DNA from: CAYFZO01 sp965211995
Lineage (GTDB): Bacteria; Pseudomonadota; Gammaproteobacteria; Poriferisulfidales; Oxydemutatoraceae
Assembly (NCBI GenBank): GCA_965211995.1
Contig: OZ243040.1
Coordinates: forward strand, 496,001-560,000
Direction: 5' to 3'
DNA: 64,000 bases
Positions within the stretch are counted from its first letter, which is position 1; each line of letters starts with the position of its first letter. The notes below the pieces were generated by a model. That model worked only from the letters and a program-made list of their open reading frames with translations. It was not told the DNA's origin and made no database searches. A program made the position numbers and the translations under genes. This document shows, piece by piece, positions 8,188 to 16,170 of this stretch.

Positions 8188-8372
8188 ACAACTCCGCAAT
8201 GCCGTTGTCGCCTTTGACCTTGGGCTGGTATGTCCAAGGCGGAACTTGTTGAATAACGCATCAGGCTTTCCACTCGGGGGTGGACTTGCACAACAGCGTT
8301 TTTTTCAGTTCCATTTAACATTTTAAATACGCTCAAGGTTCTCACGGCTACTCTCGAACATTACAGAGTTGC
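8188..8372 (-). ncRNA. ssrS: 6S RNA
   Basis: A 185-nt RNA directly downstream of zapA, the conserved gammaproteobacterial location of 6S RNA. The ends pair: 5' CAACTCTGTAATG with 3' CATTGCGGAGTTG, using two G-U pairs. Internal blocks also match the family, including GTTCGAGAG with CCTTGAGCG on the 5' side, and CCTTGGACATACCAGCCCAAGG near the 3' side forming a hairpin. 6S RNA binds sigma-70 RNA polymerase in stationary phase. Ends are approximate by a few bases. The RNA is probably processed from a zapB-like/zapA transcript or has its own promoter inside zapA. Confidence 0.85.
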
Positions 8373-8373
8373 T

Positions 8374-8724
8374 TCAAAACTGGTACAGTCGCCCGGCTTG
8401 CGGACGGCGCGAATCTTGTTGCAGCACGTTTGCGTCAAGGCGCTCTTTTATGGTCTGCAGGCGCGCGTGAATTTTGTCGCCGTCGCTTTGGCGGCGCTGC
8501 TGTTCACGCTGTTGCTCCAGCAGATCGTGTGCCAAGTTCAAGGCGGTGATCGCCGCGGTCTGCTCCGTGCCGAGGCCCGCGCTTGAGTCTTTCATTTCCT
8601 GGATGCGCCGGTTCAGGAAGTCCGTCGCTTCCGCCAGCCGGGTTTCCTGACCGTCGGGGCAGGCAACGCGGTATTCCTTGTTGAATATCGTCACTTCCAT
8701 CTGGCTGGGGGGCAGTCCGCTCAT
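8374..8724 (-). CDS. zapA: Cell division protein ZapA
   Basis: ZapA (116 aa) binds FtsZ and promotes protofilament bundling at the septum. The N-terminal globular motif VTIFNKEYRVACPDGQE and the following LNRRIQEMK helix are diagnostic, and the C-terminal half is coiled coil. The start overlaps the upstream gene by ATGA (8721-8724); an internal ATG eight residues later (MEVTIF) is the alternative and gives the more usual N-terminus. 6S RNA follows immediately after the stop. Confidence 0.93.
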   Translation of the reverse strand: MSGLPPSQMEVTIFNKEYRVACPDGQETRLAEATDFLNRRIQEMKDSSAGLGTEQTAAITALNLAHDLLEQQREQQRRQSDGDKIHARLQTIKERLDANVLQQDSRRPQAGRLYQF

Positions 8725-8951
8725 TGCTGTTCCAGCGTTTTAAGCCGCATGAGCATGGCTTCTATCTTGGAGTGGATCTGGCGGTGTTTTTCGTGCAGCC
8801 CCGCTTTTTCCAGTGCAAGTTTCTCTTGCTGCTGTTTCAGCAATTGGTTTTCCTCCGTCAGCCGACCGTGATCTTCAAGCAAAGTGGAAATGCGCTGCTC
8901 GAGTTCGATCAGCAGGTGCAGGTTTCGGCCTTGATTCGGTTCCGTTTCCAT
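8721..8951 (-). CDS. ZapB-like coiled-coil protein (TIGR02449-type)
   Basis: A 76-aa protein that is coiled coil over most of its length (LLIELEQRISTLLEDHGRL then LKQQQEKLALEKAGL). Small coiled-coil proteins of this type precede zapA in many gammaproteobacteria and are thought to act with ZapA in division. The gene overlaps zapA by ATGA, so the two are coupled. Its ATG lies unusually close to the best promoter candidate. Confidence 0.78.
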   Translation of the reverse strand: METEPNQGRNLHLLIELEQRISTLLEDHGRLTEENQLLKQQQEKLALEKAGLHEKHRQIHSKIEAMLMRLKTLEQQ

Positions 8952-8962
8952 ATAGGGATTGG

Positions 8963-8990
8963 ATTATGCTTATTTAATGATTGCGGTCAA
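8963..8990 (-). promoter_or_regulatory. Promoter for zapB-like/zapA/6S
   Basis: On the minus strand TTGACC (8990-8985) and CATAAT (8968-8963) are 16 nt apart. The predicted transcription start (about 8956) is only a few bases before the ATG at 8951, implying a very short leader. Confidence 0.5.
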
Positions 8991-9116
8991 CACTTTAAAC
9001 TCGCCGCTTTGCATTCGATCTTGCGCGGCGTACGCCGTCGGTTGTGCCGTGGTTGCGCGAGTCGTGTAAAATGCGTACACTCGAAATCATTTAAATTACT
9101 GAAAAGTCAAAGAAAA

Positions 9117-9671
9117 ATGTCATATAAACAACTTTGCAACGCACTCGATAAATACCGCGTGTTGTGCAGTTGCCACGAACTTCACGGCTTATTGTGCGGC
9201 ATGTTAACTGTGGATATCTCAACCAAGTTTCAGTACTGGGCGCAGGAAATGGAGCAACTCGGCGTTGATCGGAATTGTCTCGCCGGAGATTCGGCCGCGG
9301 TTTGGCGGACGTTGTTTGACGGCACCGTCGCGCAACTCAAGGGCGGTGATTTGCGTTTCAAGCCGCTGCTGTACGAAGGTGAGGCGGGCGATTACGCCGC
9401 GCGTATGCGCGCGCTGACCGAATGGTGCCACGGCTTTAACTACGCGATCGGCGTCACCGGCTGCAATCTTGCAAGCAGCCTTTCCGACGCGAGCAGAAAG
9501 TTTCTTGCGGACATCGGCGAGATCGGCGCGGCCGACTGCGTCGCGCTGTCCGGCGACGGGCAGGCCGCCAACGAGGCCGCCTACAACAGCATCGCCGGCT
9601 ATCTCGGCGTCGGCGTGGTGATGATGTGCGATGAAGTCATCTCAAAGAACGAAAGCCGCCGCCTGCACTAA
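9117..9671 (+). CDS. UPF0149 family protein (YgfB-like)
   Basis: A 184-aa UPF0149 protein. Homologues named YgfB sit before pepP in many gammaproteobacteria, as here; in Pseudomonas YgfB dampens an antitermination pathway affecting ampD-type genes. Family motifs visible are SCHELHGLLCGML near residue 18 and EWCHGFNYAIG near residue 100. ATG at 9117 follows an A-rich AAAGAAAAA stretch. The 3' end overlaps pepP by 41 nt if the upstream pepP start is used. Confidence 0.88.
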   Translation: MSYKQLCNALDKYRVLCSCHELHGLLCGMLTVDISTKFQYWAQEMEQLGVDRNCLAGDSAAVWRTLFDGTVAQLKGGDLRFKPLLYEGEAGDYAARMRALTEWCHGFNYAIGVTGCNLASSLSDASRKFLADIGEIGAADCVALSGDGQAANEAAYNSIAGYLGVGVVMMCDEVISKNESRRLH

Positions 9672-10992
9672 AGGCGGCGTCGAAACCGCGCGCCGCCGCC
9701 GCGCACTGATGCGTGCGCTCGGGCGTGACTGCGCGGCGGTGGTGCCCGCGGCCGCGGTCGTCAACCGCAGCGGCGGCGTCGCTTACCCCTACCGGCAGAA
9801 CAGCGACTTCGCCTACCTGACCGGGTTTTGCGAACCCGCCGCGATCGCGGTGTTCACGCCCGGGCGTCGTGACGGGGAATACGTTCTGTTTTGTCTGCCG
9901 CGTGACGAACAGCGCGAACTTTGGGACGGCCCCCGCGCCGGTTGCCGCGGCGCAGTGCGCGATTTCGGCGCCGACAAAGCGTTCCCGATCGAGGACTTCG
10001 ACGCAGTCTTTCCACGGCTGATCAAGGGGCGCACCCGCATTTGCCTGCCCCTGGACGACCCGGCCGACGGCGCGGTGGATGACCCGCTGGACGACGCCGA
10101 AACGCCGCACCGGCGCCTGTTCAGCCGGCTGCGGCGCTTGGGCCTGCGCCGCCGCAGCCGGTTCGCGCTCGAGGGACTGACCCACGAAATGCGCCTGCGC
10201 AAGTCGCGCGCCGAGATCGCGCTGATGAGAAAGGCGGCGGTGATTGCGGCGGCGGCGCACCGGCGCGCAATGCGTGCGTGCCGTCCCGGGATGTTCGAGT
10301 ACCAACTCGCGGCTGAGATCCACTGTGAATTCGAGGGCGCCGCCGCGGTGCCCGCGTACCCGTCCATCGTCGGCGGCGGTGCCAACGCCTGCGTTCTGCA
10401 CTACACCCGCAACGCCGACGTGCTCAACGACGGCGACCTCGTGCTGATTGACGCCGGCGCCGAATACCAACTCTACGCAAGCGACGTCACCCGCACTTTC
10501 CCGGTCGGCGGACGCTTCAAGCCGGCGCAACGCGAACTGTACGAACTGGTATTGGAGGCGCAGCGTGCGGCAATCGGGAAAGTGCGCGCGGGCAACACCT
10601 GGAACGACGTGCACGGCGCGGCGGTGCGGGCGCTGACCACGGGGCTGGTCGCGCTCGGGCTGCTCAAGGGGCGGGTGCAGCGCCTGATCCGCGATGGCGA
10701 ATACCGGCGCTTTTACATGCACCACACCGGCCACTGGCTGGGCATGGACGTGCATGACGTCGGTGGCGTGAGCGACGGTGCACGCGCGCGCCGGTTCGAG
10801 CCCGGCATGGTGCTGACCGTCGAGCCGGGGCTGTATATACGCCCCGGCGCCGGCGTCGCGCGGCGCTGGCGCAACCTCGGCATCCGCATTGAAGACGACG
10901 TTGCGGTGACCGCCGACGGCGCCCGCGTACTCAGCGACGGCGTGCCGAAGGAGCCCGACGAGATCGAAGCACTGGCATCGGCGGGCGGATAA
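9631..10992 (+). CDS. pepP: Xaa-Pro aminopeptidase PepP
   Basis: PepP (453 aa) is a cytoplasmic dimanganese aminopeptidase that removes residues preceding proline. The N-terminal domain carries YPYRQNSDFAYLTGF. The C-terminal pita-bread domain has all metal ligands: Asp in IDAGAEY, Asp in SDVTRTFP, His in HHTGHWLGMDVHD, Glu in TVEPGLYIRP and Glu in GIRIEDDVAV. The start at 9631 overlaps the UPF0149 gene; conserved homology begins about residue 18. The last codons and the junction with ubiH are tandemly repeated downstream; the stop overlaps the first mini-ORF as TAATG. Confidence 0.95.
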   Translation: MKSSQRTKAAACTKGGVETARRRRALMRALGRDCAAVVPAAAVVNRSGGVAYPYRQNSDFAYLTGFCEPAAIAVFTPGRRDGEYVLFCLPRDEQRELWDGPRAGCRGAVRDFGADKAFPIEDFDAVFPRLIKGRTRICLPLDDPADGAVDDPLDDAETPHRRLFSRLRRLGLRRRSRFALEGLTHEMRLRKSRAEIALMRKAAVIAAAAHRRAMRACRPGMFEYQLAAEIHCEFEGAAAVPAYPSIVGGGANACVLHYTRNADVLNDGDLVLIDAGAEYQLYASDVTRTFPVGGRFKPAQRELYELVLEAQRAAIGKVRAGNTWNDVHGAAVRALTTGLVALGLLKGRVQRLIRDGEYRRFYMHHTGHWLGMDVHDVGGVSDGARARRFEPGMVLTVEPGLYIRPGAGVARRWRNLGIRIEDDVAVTADGARVLSDGVPKEPDEIEALASAGG

Positions 10993-11090
10993 TGAAGACC
11001 TTTGACGCGATGATCGGCGGCGCTGGCCTCAGCGGCGGGGTGCCGAATAAGCCCGATGGGATCGAAGCGTCGGTGTCTGCCGGCGGATAA
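10992..11090 (+). pseudogene. Chimeric mini-ORF 1, UbiH N-term + PepP C-term
   Basis: A 32-codon ORF that starts like UbiH (MKTFDAMIGGAG) and ends like PepP (VPNKPDGIEASVSAGG). It overlaps pepP by TAATG and the next mini-ORF by TAATG, so ribosomes could pass from one to the next. It lacks most of the FAD site and has no expected enzyme activity. Confidence 0.6.
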
Positions 11091-11191
11091 TGAAAATCTT
11101 TGACGCGACGATCATCGGCGGCGCTGGCCTCAGCGGCGGGGTGCCGAATAAGCCCGACGGGATCGAAGCGCCGGCGACTGCGGGCGGATGA
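11090..11191 (+). pseudogene. Chimeric mini-ORF 2, UbiH N-term + PepP C-term
   Basis: A 33-codon ORF beginning MKIFDATIIGGAG and ending PDGIEAPATAGG. Its TGA overlaps the ubiH ATG as TGATG at 11189-11193. Together with mini-ORF 1 it forms a chain of coupled short ORFs between pepP and ubiH. Confidence 0.6.
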
Positions 11192-12423
11192 TGAAGACTT
11201 TTGACGCGGCGATCATCGGCGGCGGCCTCGCGGGTGCGAGCCTCGCGGCGGCGTTGCGCGGCTACCCCGGGCGCATCGCGCTGGTCGAGGCGCGCCCCCC
11301 CGATGCTTTGCGGCGCGACACGTTTGACGAGCGCAGCATCGCGCTCGCCGACGTCAGCCGACGCATCTTAGACACCCTCAAACTGTGGGACGCGCTCGTG
11401 ACACACGCGCACCCGATCCGCGAGATCCGCGTGTCTGAGAAAGGCGCGTTCGGCGCGACCCGCATTTGCGCCGCGCACGAGGGCCTGGACGCGCTCGCCT
11501 GGACGCTGCCGCATCACGCGCTCGGCGAGGTTCTGCACGCCAATCTGCACGCGGTCGAGCAGTTCGTGCCGGCGACCGCGACCGGTCTTTCGCAGCACGC
11601 CGACCGCGTGACGGTCACGCTTGAGCAGGCGGGCGTATGCAGCGAGATCGAAACCCGGCTGCTGGTTCTCGCCGACGGCGGCGGCGGCGGGTTGTGCGAA
11701 GCCGCCGGGTTCGACGTTGCGGTGTCGGATTACGGGCAGGCCGCGGTGGTCGTCAACGTCGAGACCGAGTTCGCCGCCGGTGAGGTCGCGTACGAGCGCT
11801 TCACGCCGCACGGCCCGCTCGCGGTGCTGCCTCTCGGCGGGACGCGTTGCGGCGTGGTTTGGACGCACGCCGAGGGGGAAGCCGACGCGGTTGCCGCGTG
11901 GCCCGACGCGCGCTTCATCAAAGCGCTGCAATCCGACTTCGGCCGCCGCCTCGGGCGCATCGTGCGCGTCGGTGCGCGCCGCGTGTTCCCGCTGCGTCTT
12001 GCGCAGGCTTCGCGGATGGTCGCAGGCCGCGTCGTCGCGCTCGGCAACGCCGTGCACACTTTGCACCCGGTCGCCGGGCAGAATTTCAACCTGACGCTGC
12101 GCGACGTCGCGGCGCTCGCCGAGGGCGTGTTCGCGGCGCGCGACGCGGGCGCGCCCGGGATGCTCGCCGCGTGGCAGACCGCCCGCCGCGCCGACGTCAG
12201 GCGGGTCGTGCGCTTCACCGATTTCCTCGCGCGCGCGTTTACCCGGCGTTGGTGCGCGCTCGCGCCGTTGCGCGGTGCGGCGCTGCTCGGCTTTGATCTG
12301 TGTCCGCCGCTGCGCCGCGCCGTCGTGCGCCGAAGCCTCGGCCTGTTGCCGCCGGCGTCGCGTCTCGCGAGCGGCCTGCCGTTGGCGCCGCGGTCTGAAC
12401 AAGGGCAAGCGCGTGCCGGCTGA
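11191..12423 (+). CDS. ubiH: FAD-dependent ubiquinone hydroxylase UbiH
   Basis: A 410-aa flavin monooxygenase of the UbiH/UbiF/COQ6 family, which hydroxylates the ubiquinone ring. The Rossmann FAD motif is AIIGGGLAGASLAA at residues 6-19; the DG motif is in VLADGGGG and the GD-type motif reads GNAVHTLHPVAGQNFN, in which Asn replaces the usual Asp. Position after pepP and before a visC-type gene matches the conserved order. I take ATG at 11191 rather than the one codon earlier, because the two upstream repeat copies align with it. Confidence 0.88.
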   Translation: MKTFDAAIIGGGLAGASLAAALRGYPGRIALVEARPPDALRRDTFDERSIALADVSRRILDTLKLWDALVTHAHPIREIRVSEKGAFGATRICAAHEGLDALAWTLPHHALGEVLHANLHAVEQFVPATATGLSQHADRVTVTLEQAGVCSEIETRLLVLADGGGGGLCEAAGFDVAVSDYGQAAVVVNVETEFAAGEVAYERFTPHGPLAVLPLGGTRCGVVWTHAEGEADAVAAWPDARFIKALQSDFGRRLGRIVRVGARRVFPLRLAQASRMVAGRVVALGNAVHTLHPVAGQNFNLTLRDVAALAEGVFAARDAGAPGMLAAWQTARRADVRRVVRFTDFLARAFTRRWCALAPLRGAALLGFDLCPPLRRAVVRRSLGLLPPASRLASGLPLAPRSEQGQARAG

Positions 12424-13588
12424 GCGCGTCGTCGTCGCCGGCAGCGGCGTTACCGGCCTCGCCTGCGCCGCCGGTTTCGCGCAACTCGGCTATCCGGTGA
12501 CCCTGTGCGGCGACAAGGTCGCGCCTTATACGGGCGTTGCCGGCGACTACGACCTGCGCGTGTTCGCATTGAACGATACCTCCTGCGCGCTGCTTGCGCG
12601 CCTCGGCGCGTGGGACGCGATCACCGCGCAGCGGCTGTGCCCTTACGAGGCGATGGAAGTGTGGGCCGGGCGCGGGCGTTTGAAGTTTCATGCCACCGAC
12701 GTCGCGCGCGCGCGGCTCGGGGTGATCGTCGAGAACCGGCTGTTGTGCGGCGTTTTGTTCGAGCATCTGCGCGCGCGCCGCGAAGTCGAGATCCGTTGCC
12801 CGGCGCGGTTTGAATCCATGCAGCCCATGACCGCCGGGCGCGGGCGGCGCGTCGCGTTTGACGACGGCGGCGAGGTCGAGGCGGCTTTGGTCATCGGCGC
12901 CGACGGCGCCGGCTCGCGGGTGCGTGCGCACGCCGGCGTCGGTTACCGCCGCCGCGCTTACGGGCAGGACGCGCTCGTCGCGACGGTCGCGTGTGAAGCG
13001 GCACACGGCAACGTCTGCTTGCAGCGCTTTTCCGACGAGGGGATTACGGCGTTTCTGCCGCTCGCGGACGCCGCGCGCAACCTGGGCTCGATCGTATGGT
13101 CGTGCGACAAGCCGCTCGCCGCCGACCTTGCGGCGCTGTCGCGCGAGGCTTTCGGCGCACGCCTTGCGCGGGCACTCGAGCACCGTCTCGGCGCGATGAC
13201 GCCGGTGTCCGAACGCGCCGCTTTTCCTTTGTACGGTGCGCTCGCCGACGACTACGTCGCCGCAGGCGTCGCGCTGGTCGGCGACGCCGCGCACAGCGTC
13301 CACCCGCTCGCGGGGCAGGGCGCGAACATGGGGCTGGCCGACGTGCGCGTGCTGCTCGACCTCGCCGCTTCCGCCGCGGACGCCGGCGCGCACGTCGGCT
13401 GGTCGGCGCTGCGCCGCTATCAACGCAGCGTCAAGGGGCGCAATCTCGGCGTGAAGTGCGCGCTCGACGCAATCCGCCGCGGGTTTGCCGCCGGGCGGAC
13501 GCCGGTGGGCGGGTTGCCGGCGGCGGGTTTGACGCTGGTGGATCGTTGTCTGCCGCTGAAGACCTGGTTCATCAACAAGGCGGCATGA
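12413..13588 (+). CDS. UbiI/UbiF/VisC-type FAD monooxygenase
   Basis: A 391-aa paralogue of the preceding ubiH product, again in ubiquinone biosynthesis. It has the FAD motif VVVAGSGVTGLACAAGF, the DG motif ADGAGSRVR near residue 165 and the ribityl motif GDAAHSVHPLAGQGANMG. GTG at 12413, overlapping ubiH by 11 nt, is chosen because the dinucleotide motif then begins about five residues in. Which ring position it hydroxylates cannot be told from sequence; gene order favours VisC/UbiI. A 270-nt stretch follows without a convincing gene. Confidence 0.87.
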   Translation: MPAERVVVAGSGVTGLACAAGFAQLGYPVTLCGDKVAPYTGVAGDYDLRVFALNDTSCALLARLGAWDAITAQRLCPYEAMEVWAGRGRLKFHATDVARARLGVIVENRLLCGVLFEHLRARREVEIRCPARFESMQPMTAGRGRRVAFDDGGEVEAALVIGADGAGSRVRAHAGVGYRRRAYGQDALVATVACEAAHGNVCLQRFSDEGITAFLPLADAARNLGSIVWSCDKPLAADLAALSREAFGARLARALEHRLGAMTPVSERAAFPLYGALADDYVAAGVALVGDAAHSVHPLAGQGANMGLADVRVLLDLAASAADAGAHVGWSALRRYQRSVKGRNLGVKCALDAIRRGFAAGRTPVGGLPAAGLTLVDRCLPLKTWFINKAA

Positions 13589-13858
13589 AGTGCGCGCCTA
13601 TCGCCGCTTCTGCTGGCGCAATGGCGCGCTTGCGTGCGCGATGACCGGAACGACGAACAAGACGGAGCAGCCAACTTCCAGCCCGAAGTGCAACCGAGGG
13701 AAGCAGCGCAGGCCGCTGAAAATCACTCTCCCTTGAGGGGGAATCGGCCGGGCGCGACCCGGTCGGCGGGGGGCATACGGAAGACGCCGCGGGCGGGCAA
13801 CCAGAGGATGACGGGCAAACGCCGCGTTTCAGATTCGAATCCGGCCAGCGGCTAAATC

Positions 13859-14389
13859 TTACTCGGTGTCCTCGTGGGTCGCGGGCAGCGAGCTCAGCGC
13901 CTTGATCGCGGCTTCGTAATCGGGCTCGTTCGCAATCTCTTCCACCAGTTGGGCGTAGCGGATCACGTCGTTTTCGTCAATCACGATCACCGCCCGCGCG
14001 GTGATGCCCGCCAGCGGGCCGTCCTCGATCAGCACGCCGTAATCCTTGGCGAAAGTTCGCGCGCGCATCAACGACAGCGGGATGACATTGTTGAGGTTGT
14101 CGCTCGAACAAAAGCGCGACATCGCGAACGGCAGGTCCGACGAGATGATCAGGAACACCGCGTTGGGGTTGCGCTGCGCTGCTTCCTCGAATTTCTTTGT
14201 CGAAGTCGCGCACACCGGGGTATCGAGGCTCGGCACGACGCTCAGCAGTTTGTGTTTGCCGTGGAAACTCTTGAGGCTCACGTCTTCAAGGTCTTTGTTG
14301 ACCAGCGTGAAGTCCGGCGCTTCGGTGTCCGGCGCCGGGAAAGTTCCATGCGTGTGTATTTTGTTGCCTTGTAAAGTAATTTCTGCCAT
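13859..14389 (-). CDS. tpx: Thiol peroxidase Tpx
   Basis: Tpx (176 aa) is an atypical 2-Cys peroxiredoxin that reduces lipid hydroperoxides using thioredoxin. The peroxidatic Cys is C60 in PSLDTPVCATST and the resolving Cys is C94 in SRFCSSD, the exact Tpx spacing. The N-terminal MAEITLQGN and the ARAVIVID strand also match. ATG at 14389 is preceded by GGAGG. The frame stays open upstream but that part is not conserved. It is divergent from tupB. Confidence 0.95.
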   Translation of the reverse strand: MAEITLQGNKIHTHGTFPAPDTEAPDFTLVNKDLEDVSLKSFHGKHKLLSVVPSLDTPVCATSTKKFEEAAQRNPNAVFLIISSDLPFAMSRFCSSDNLNNVIPLSLMRARTFAKDYGVLIEDGPLAGITARAVIVIDENDVIRYAQLVEEIANEPDYEAAIKALSSLPATHEDTE

Positions 14390-14612
14390 CGCGGGCCTCC
14401 GCTTGGTTAACTTTGGGAGCGGCGCTTGCTTTCGGGGAGCGTGCGGGCTGCTATTTAACCTTAGAAGCGGGAGGCAGTCCACCCTCGAAAAAACCCGGAC
14501 AAAGCCGCTGCGGCAGCGGGCTTCGCAGGCGCCTGCCGGCGGCAATGCGCTATGATTGAGCGTATGGGCGGCAACAATCACCGGGGGCGGGCGCCGACCG
14601 GCGGCGGGGTGC

Positions 14613-15320
14613 ATGAACGATTTTAATCACGCTTTCAACGCCGCGATCGGAATGGTCGCGGCACTCGACCCCGGCTTGCTCGAGGTCATCGGTTTATCAC
14701 TTAAAGTCAGCCTGACCGCGGTCGCCGCCGCCGCCGTGATCGGTTTGCCCGTCGGCGCGCTGCTCGCGGTCAAACGGTTCCCGACGCGCAATTTCTGGAT
14801 CAGCCTGCTCACGGCTTTCATGGGGCTGCCGCCGGTCGTCGTCGGTTTGTTCGTTTATCTGATGCTGTCGCGTGCAGGGCCGCTCGGTGTGCTCGGCCTG
14901 CTGTACACGCCGACCGCGATGATCATCGCCCAAGTCGGGCTGATCTTCCCGATCGTCGCGGCGCTGACCCATCAAACCGTGCGCGATCTGCACTTTGAAT
15001 ACGGCGAGCAGTTGCGCTCGCTCGGGTGCAGCGCGCCGCACGCGGTGCGTACCCTGCTGTGGGAAGGGCGCTTCAGCCTACTGACCGCGGTGCTCGCAGG
15101 TTTCGGGCGCGCCGCCGCCGAGGTCGGCGCGGTGCTGATCGTCGGCGGCAACATCAATCACTCGACGCGCGTGATGACGACCGCGATTGCGCTCGAAACC
15201 AGCAAGGGCAATCTCGCGCTCGCGCTCGCGCTGGGCATGGTGCTGATCCTTTTGTCGCTGCTGATCACTTTCTCCGCGCAGGCGTTGCGCAACCTCGGCG
15301 AATTACGGCTGCATACCTGA
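14613..15320 (+). CDS. tupB: Tungstate ABC transporter permease TupB
   Basis: A 235-aa inner-membrane permease with about five spans. The cytoplasmic EAA loop reads EYGEQLRSLGCSAPHAVRTL, and the end GAVLIVGGNINHSTRVMTTA is characteristic of tungstate permeases of the TupB/WtpB type. It is followed by the ATPase and the binding protein in the order B-C-A. The frame is open 19 codons upstream but ATG at 14613 fits the usual N-terminus. The stop and the tupC start are duplicated downstream (TGATG). Confidence 0.88.
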   Translation: MNDFNHAFNAAIGMVAALDPGLLEVIGLSLKVSLTAVAAAAVIGLPVGALLAVKRFPTRNFWISLLTAFMGLPPVVVGLFVYLMLSRAGPLGVLGLLYTPTAMIIAQVGLIFPIVAALTHQTVRDLHFEYGEQLRSLGCSAPHAVRTLLWEGRFSLLTAVLAGFGRAAAEVGAVLIVGGNINHSTRVMTTAIALETSKGNLALALALGMVLILLSLLITFSAQALRNLGELRLHT

Positions 15321-15530
15321 TGTTGGCGCACCCTCTGACGATGCGCGATCTGAGCGACGCCGTGCGCGGGTATGTATTGCGCGACGGTGCTTTCTTCGCG
15401 CAGGCGTTGCGTGCGGACTTGGCGAATTACGGCGGCGGATTACGGCGGTCTGCCTGATGTTGGCGCACCCTTTGACGATGCGTGATCTGAGTTACGCCGT
15501 GCGCGGGTACGTATTGCTCGACGGCGTCAG
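15266..15530 (+). repeat. Tandem duplication of the tupB-end/tupC-start junction
   Basis: Two diverged copies 137 nt apart (start codons at 15320 and 15457). The unit runs from TTTCTCCGCGCAGGCG in the tupB tail through TGATGTTGGCGCACCC into about 24 codons of tupC. The intervening copy is an intact ORF. Confidence 0.88.
15320..15457 (+). pseudogene. Chimeric mini-ORF, TupC N-term + TupB C-term
   Basis: A 45-codon ORF. Its first 24 residues match TupC (MLAHPLTMRDLS, AVRGYVL), then it continues in frame as the TupB tail (FFAQALR). It has TGATG overlaps with tupB on one side and tupC on the other, so coupling could be kept through it. Confidence 0.6.
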
Positions 15531-16170
15531 TCTTGTCAGTGCCGCCGACGTCTGCACCGCGCTGCTCGGCGCCAACGGCGCGGGCAAGACTACGCTGTTG
15601 CGGCTGTGTCACGGCTTGGTCGAGCCGAGCCGCGGCGAGGTGCGCTGGGGCGAAGCGAAGCCCGGCGACCTCGGCAGGCGTATCGCGATGGTGTTCCAAA
15701 AGCCCTGCCTGCTCAGGCGCAGCGCGCACGCCAACGTGGATTACGTCCTGCGCCTGCACGGGTTTGCCGGCGAGGAAAAGCGGCGGCGCAGCGACCGGGC
15801 GTTTGCGCTGGTCGGACTTGAACACCGCGCCGAACGCCAGGCCCTGTCGCTGTCGGGCGGCGAGCAGCAGCGCCTCGTGATCGCGCGTGCGTGTGCGCTC
15901 GACCCGGACGTCATCCTGATGGACGAGCCGACCGCGAGGCTCGACATGGAATCCACCGCGATGGTTGAGGACGTCATCGCCAACCTCAAGCGCGAGAGGG
16001 TCAAGGTTATTCTGGTTTCGCATAACCTCGCGCAGGTCAGGCGGCTGTGCGACGAAGTGATTTTTCTTGACCGCGGGCGCCTGGTTGCACACACTGACAG
16101 CGACAAGTTTTTCAATAATTCCCGCGATCCGCGCGTATGCGATTTCATCCGCTTGCAGGCCGCCTGCTGA
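15457..16170 (+). CDS. tupC: Tungstate ABC transporter ATPase TupC
   Basis: A 237-aa ABC ATPase. Walker A is LLGANGAGKTTLL near residue 37, the signature is LSLSGGEQQR, Walker B is VILMDEPT and the switch His lies in ILVSHNLAQ. It powers tungstate uptake through TupB. The gene overlaps tupA by 34 nt. Walker A carries the common GANGAGKT form; nothing essential is missing. Confidence 0.9.
   Translation: MLAHPLTMRDLSYAVRGYVLLDGVSLVSAADVCTALLGANGAGKTTLLRLCHGLVEPSRGEVRWGEAKPGDLGRRIAMVFQKPCLLRRSAHANVDYVLRLHGFAGEEKRRRSDRAFALVGLEHRAERQALSLSGGEQQRLVIARACALDPDVILMDEPTARLDMESTAMVEDVIANLKRERVKVILVSHNLAQVRRLCDEVIFLDRGRLVAHTDSDKFFNNSRDPRVCDFIRLQAAC

Larger units (their letters stand above)
10942..11238 (+). 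repeat. Tandem repeat of the pepP-end/ubiH-start junction
   Basis: Three successive copies, about 98-101 nt apart, of a segment running from the last 17 codons of pepP (GTGCCGAA...) through the stop/start overlap into the first 15 or so codons of ubiH. Copies differ by scattered substitutions but keep open frames. Two complete chimeric mini-ORFs result. Confidence 0.9.

Noticed and set aside
13634..13855. 73-codon frame after the visC-type gene
   Set aside because: No recognisable motif, no ribosome site and composition like noncoding sequence; left unannotated.
14390..14612. Promoter or metal riboswitch before tupB
   Set aside because: A TATGAT is present near 14549 but no -35 at normal spacing and no convincing conserved RNA structure could be drawn.
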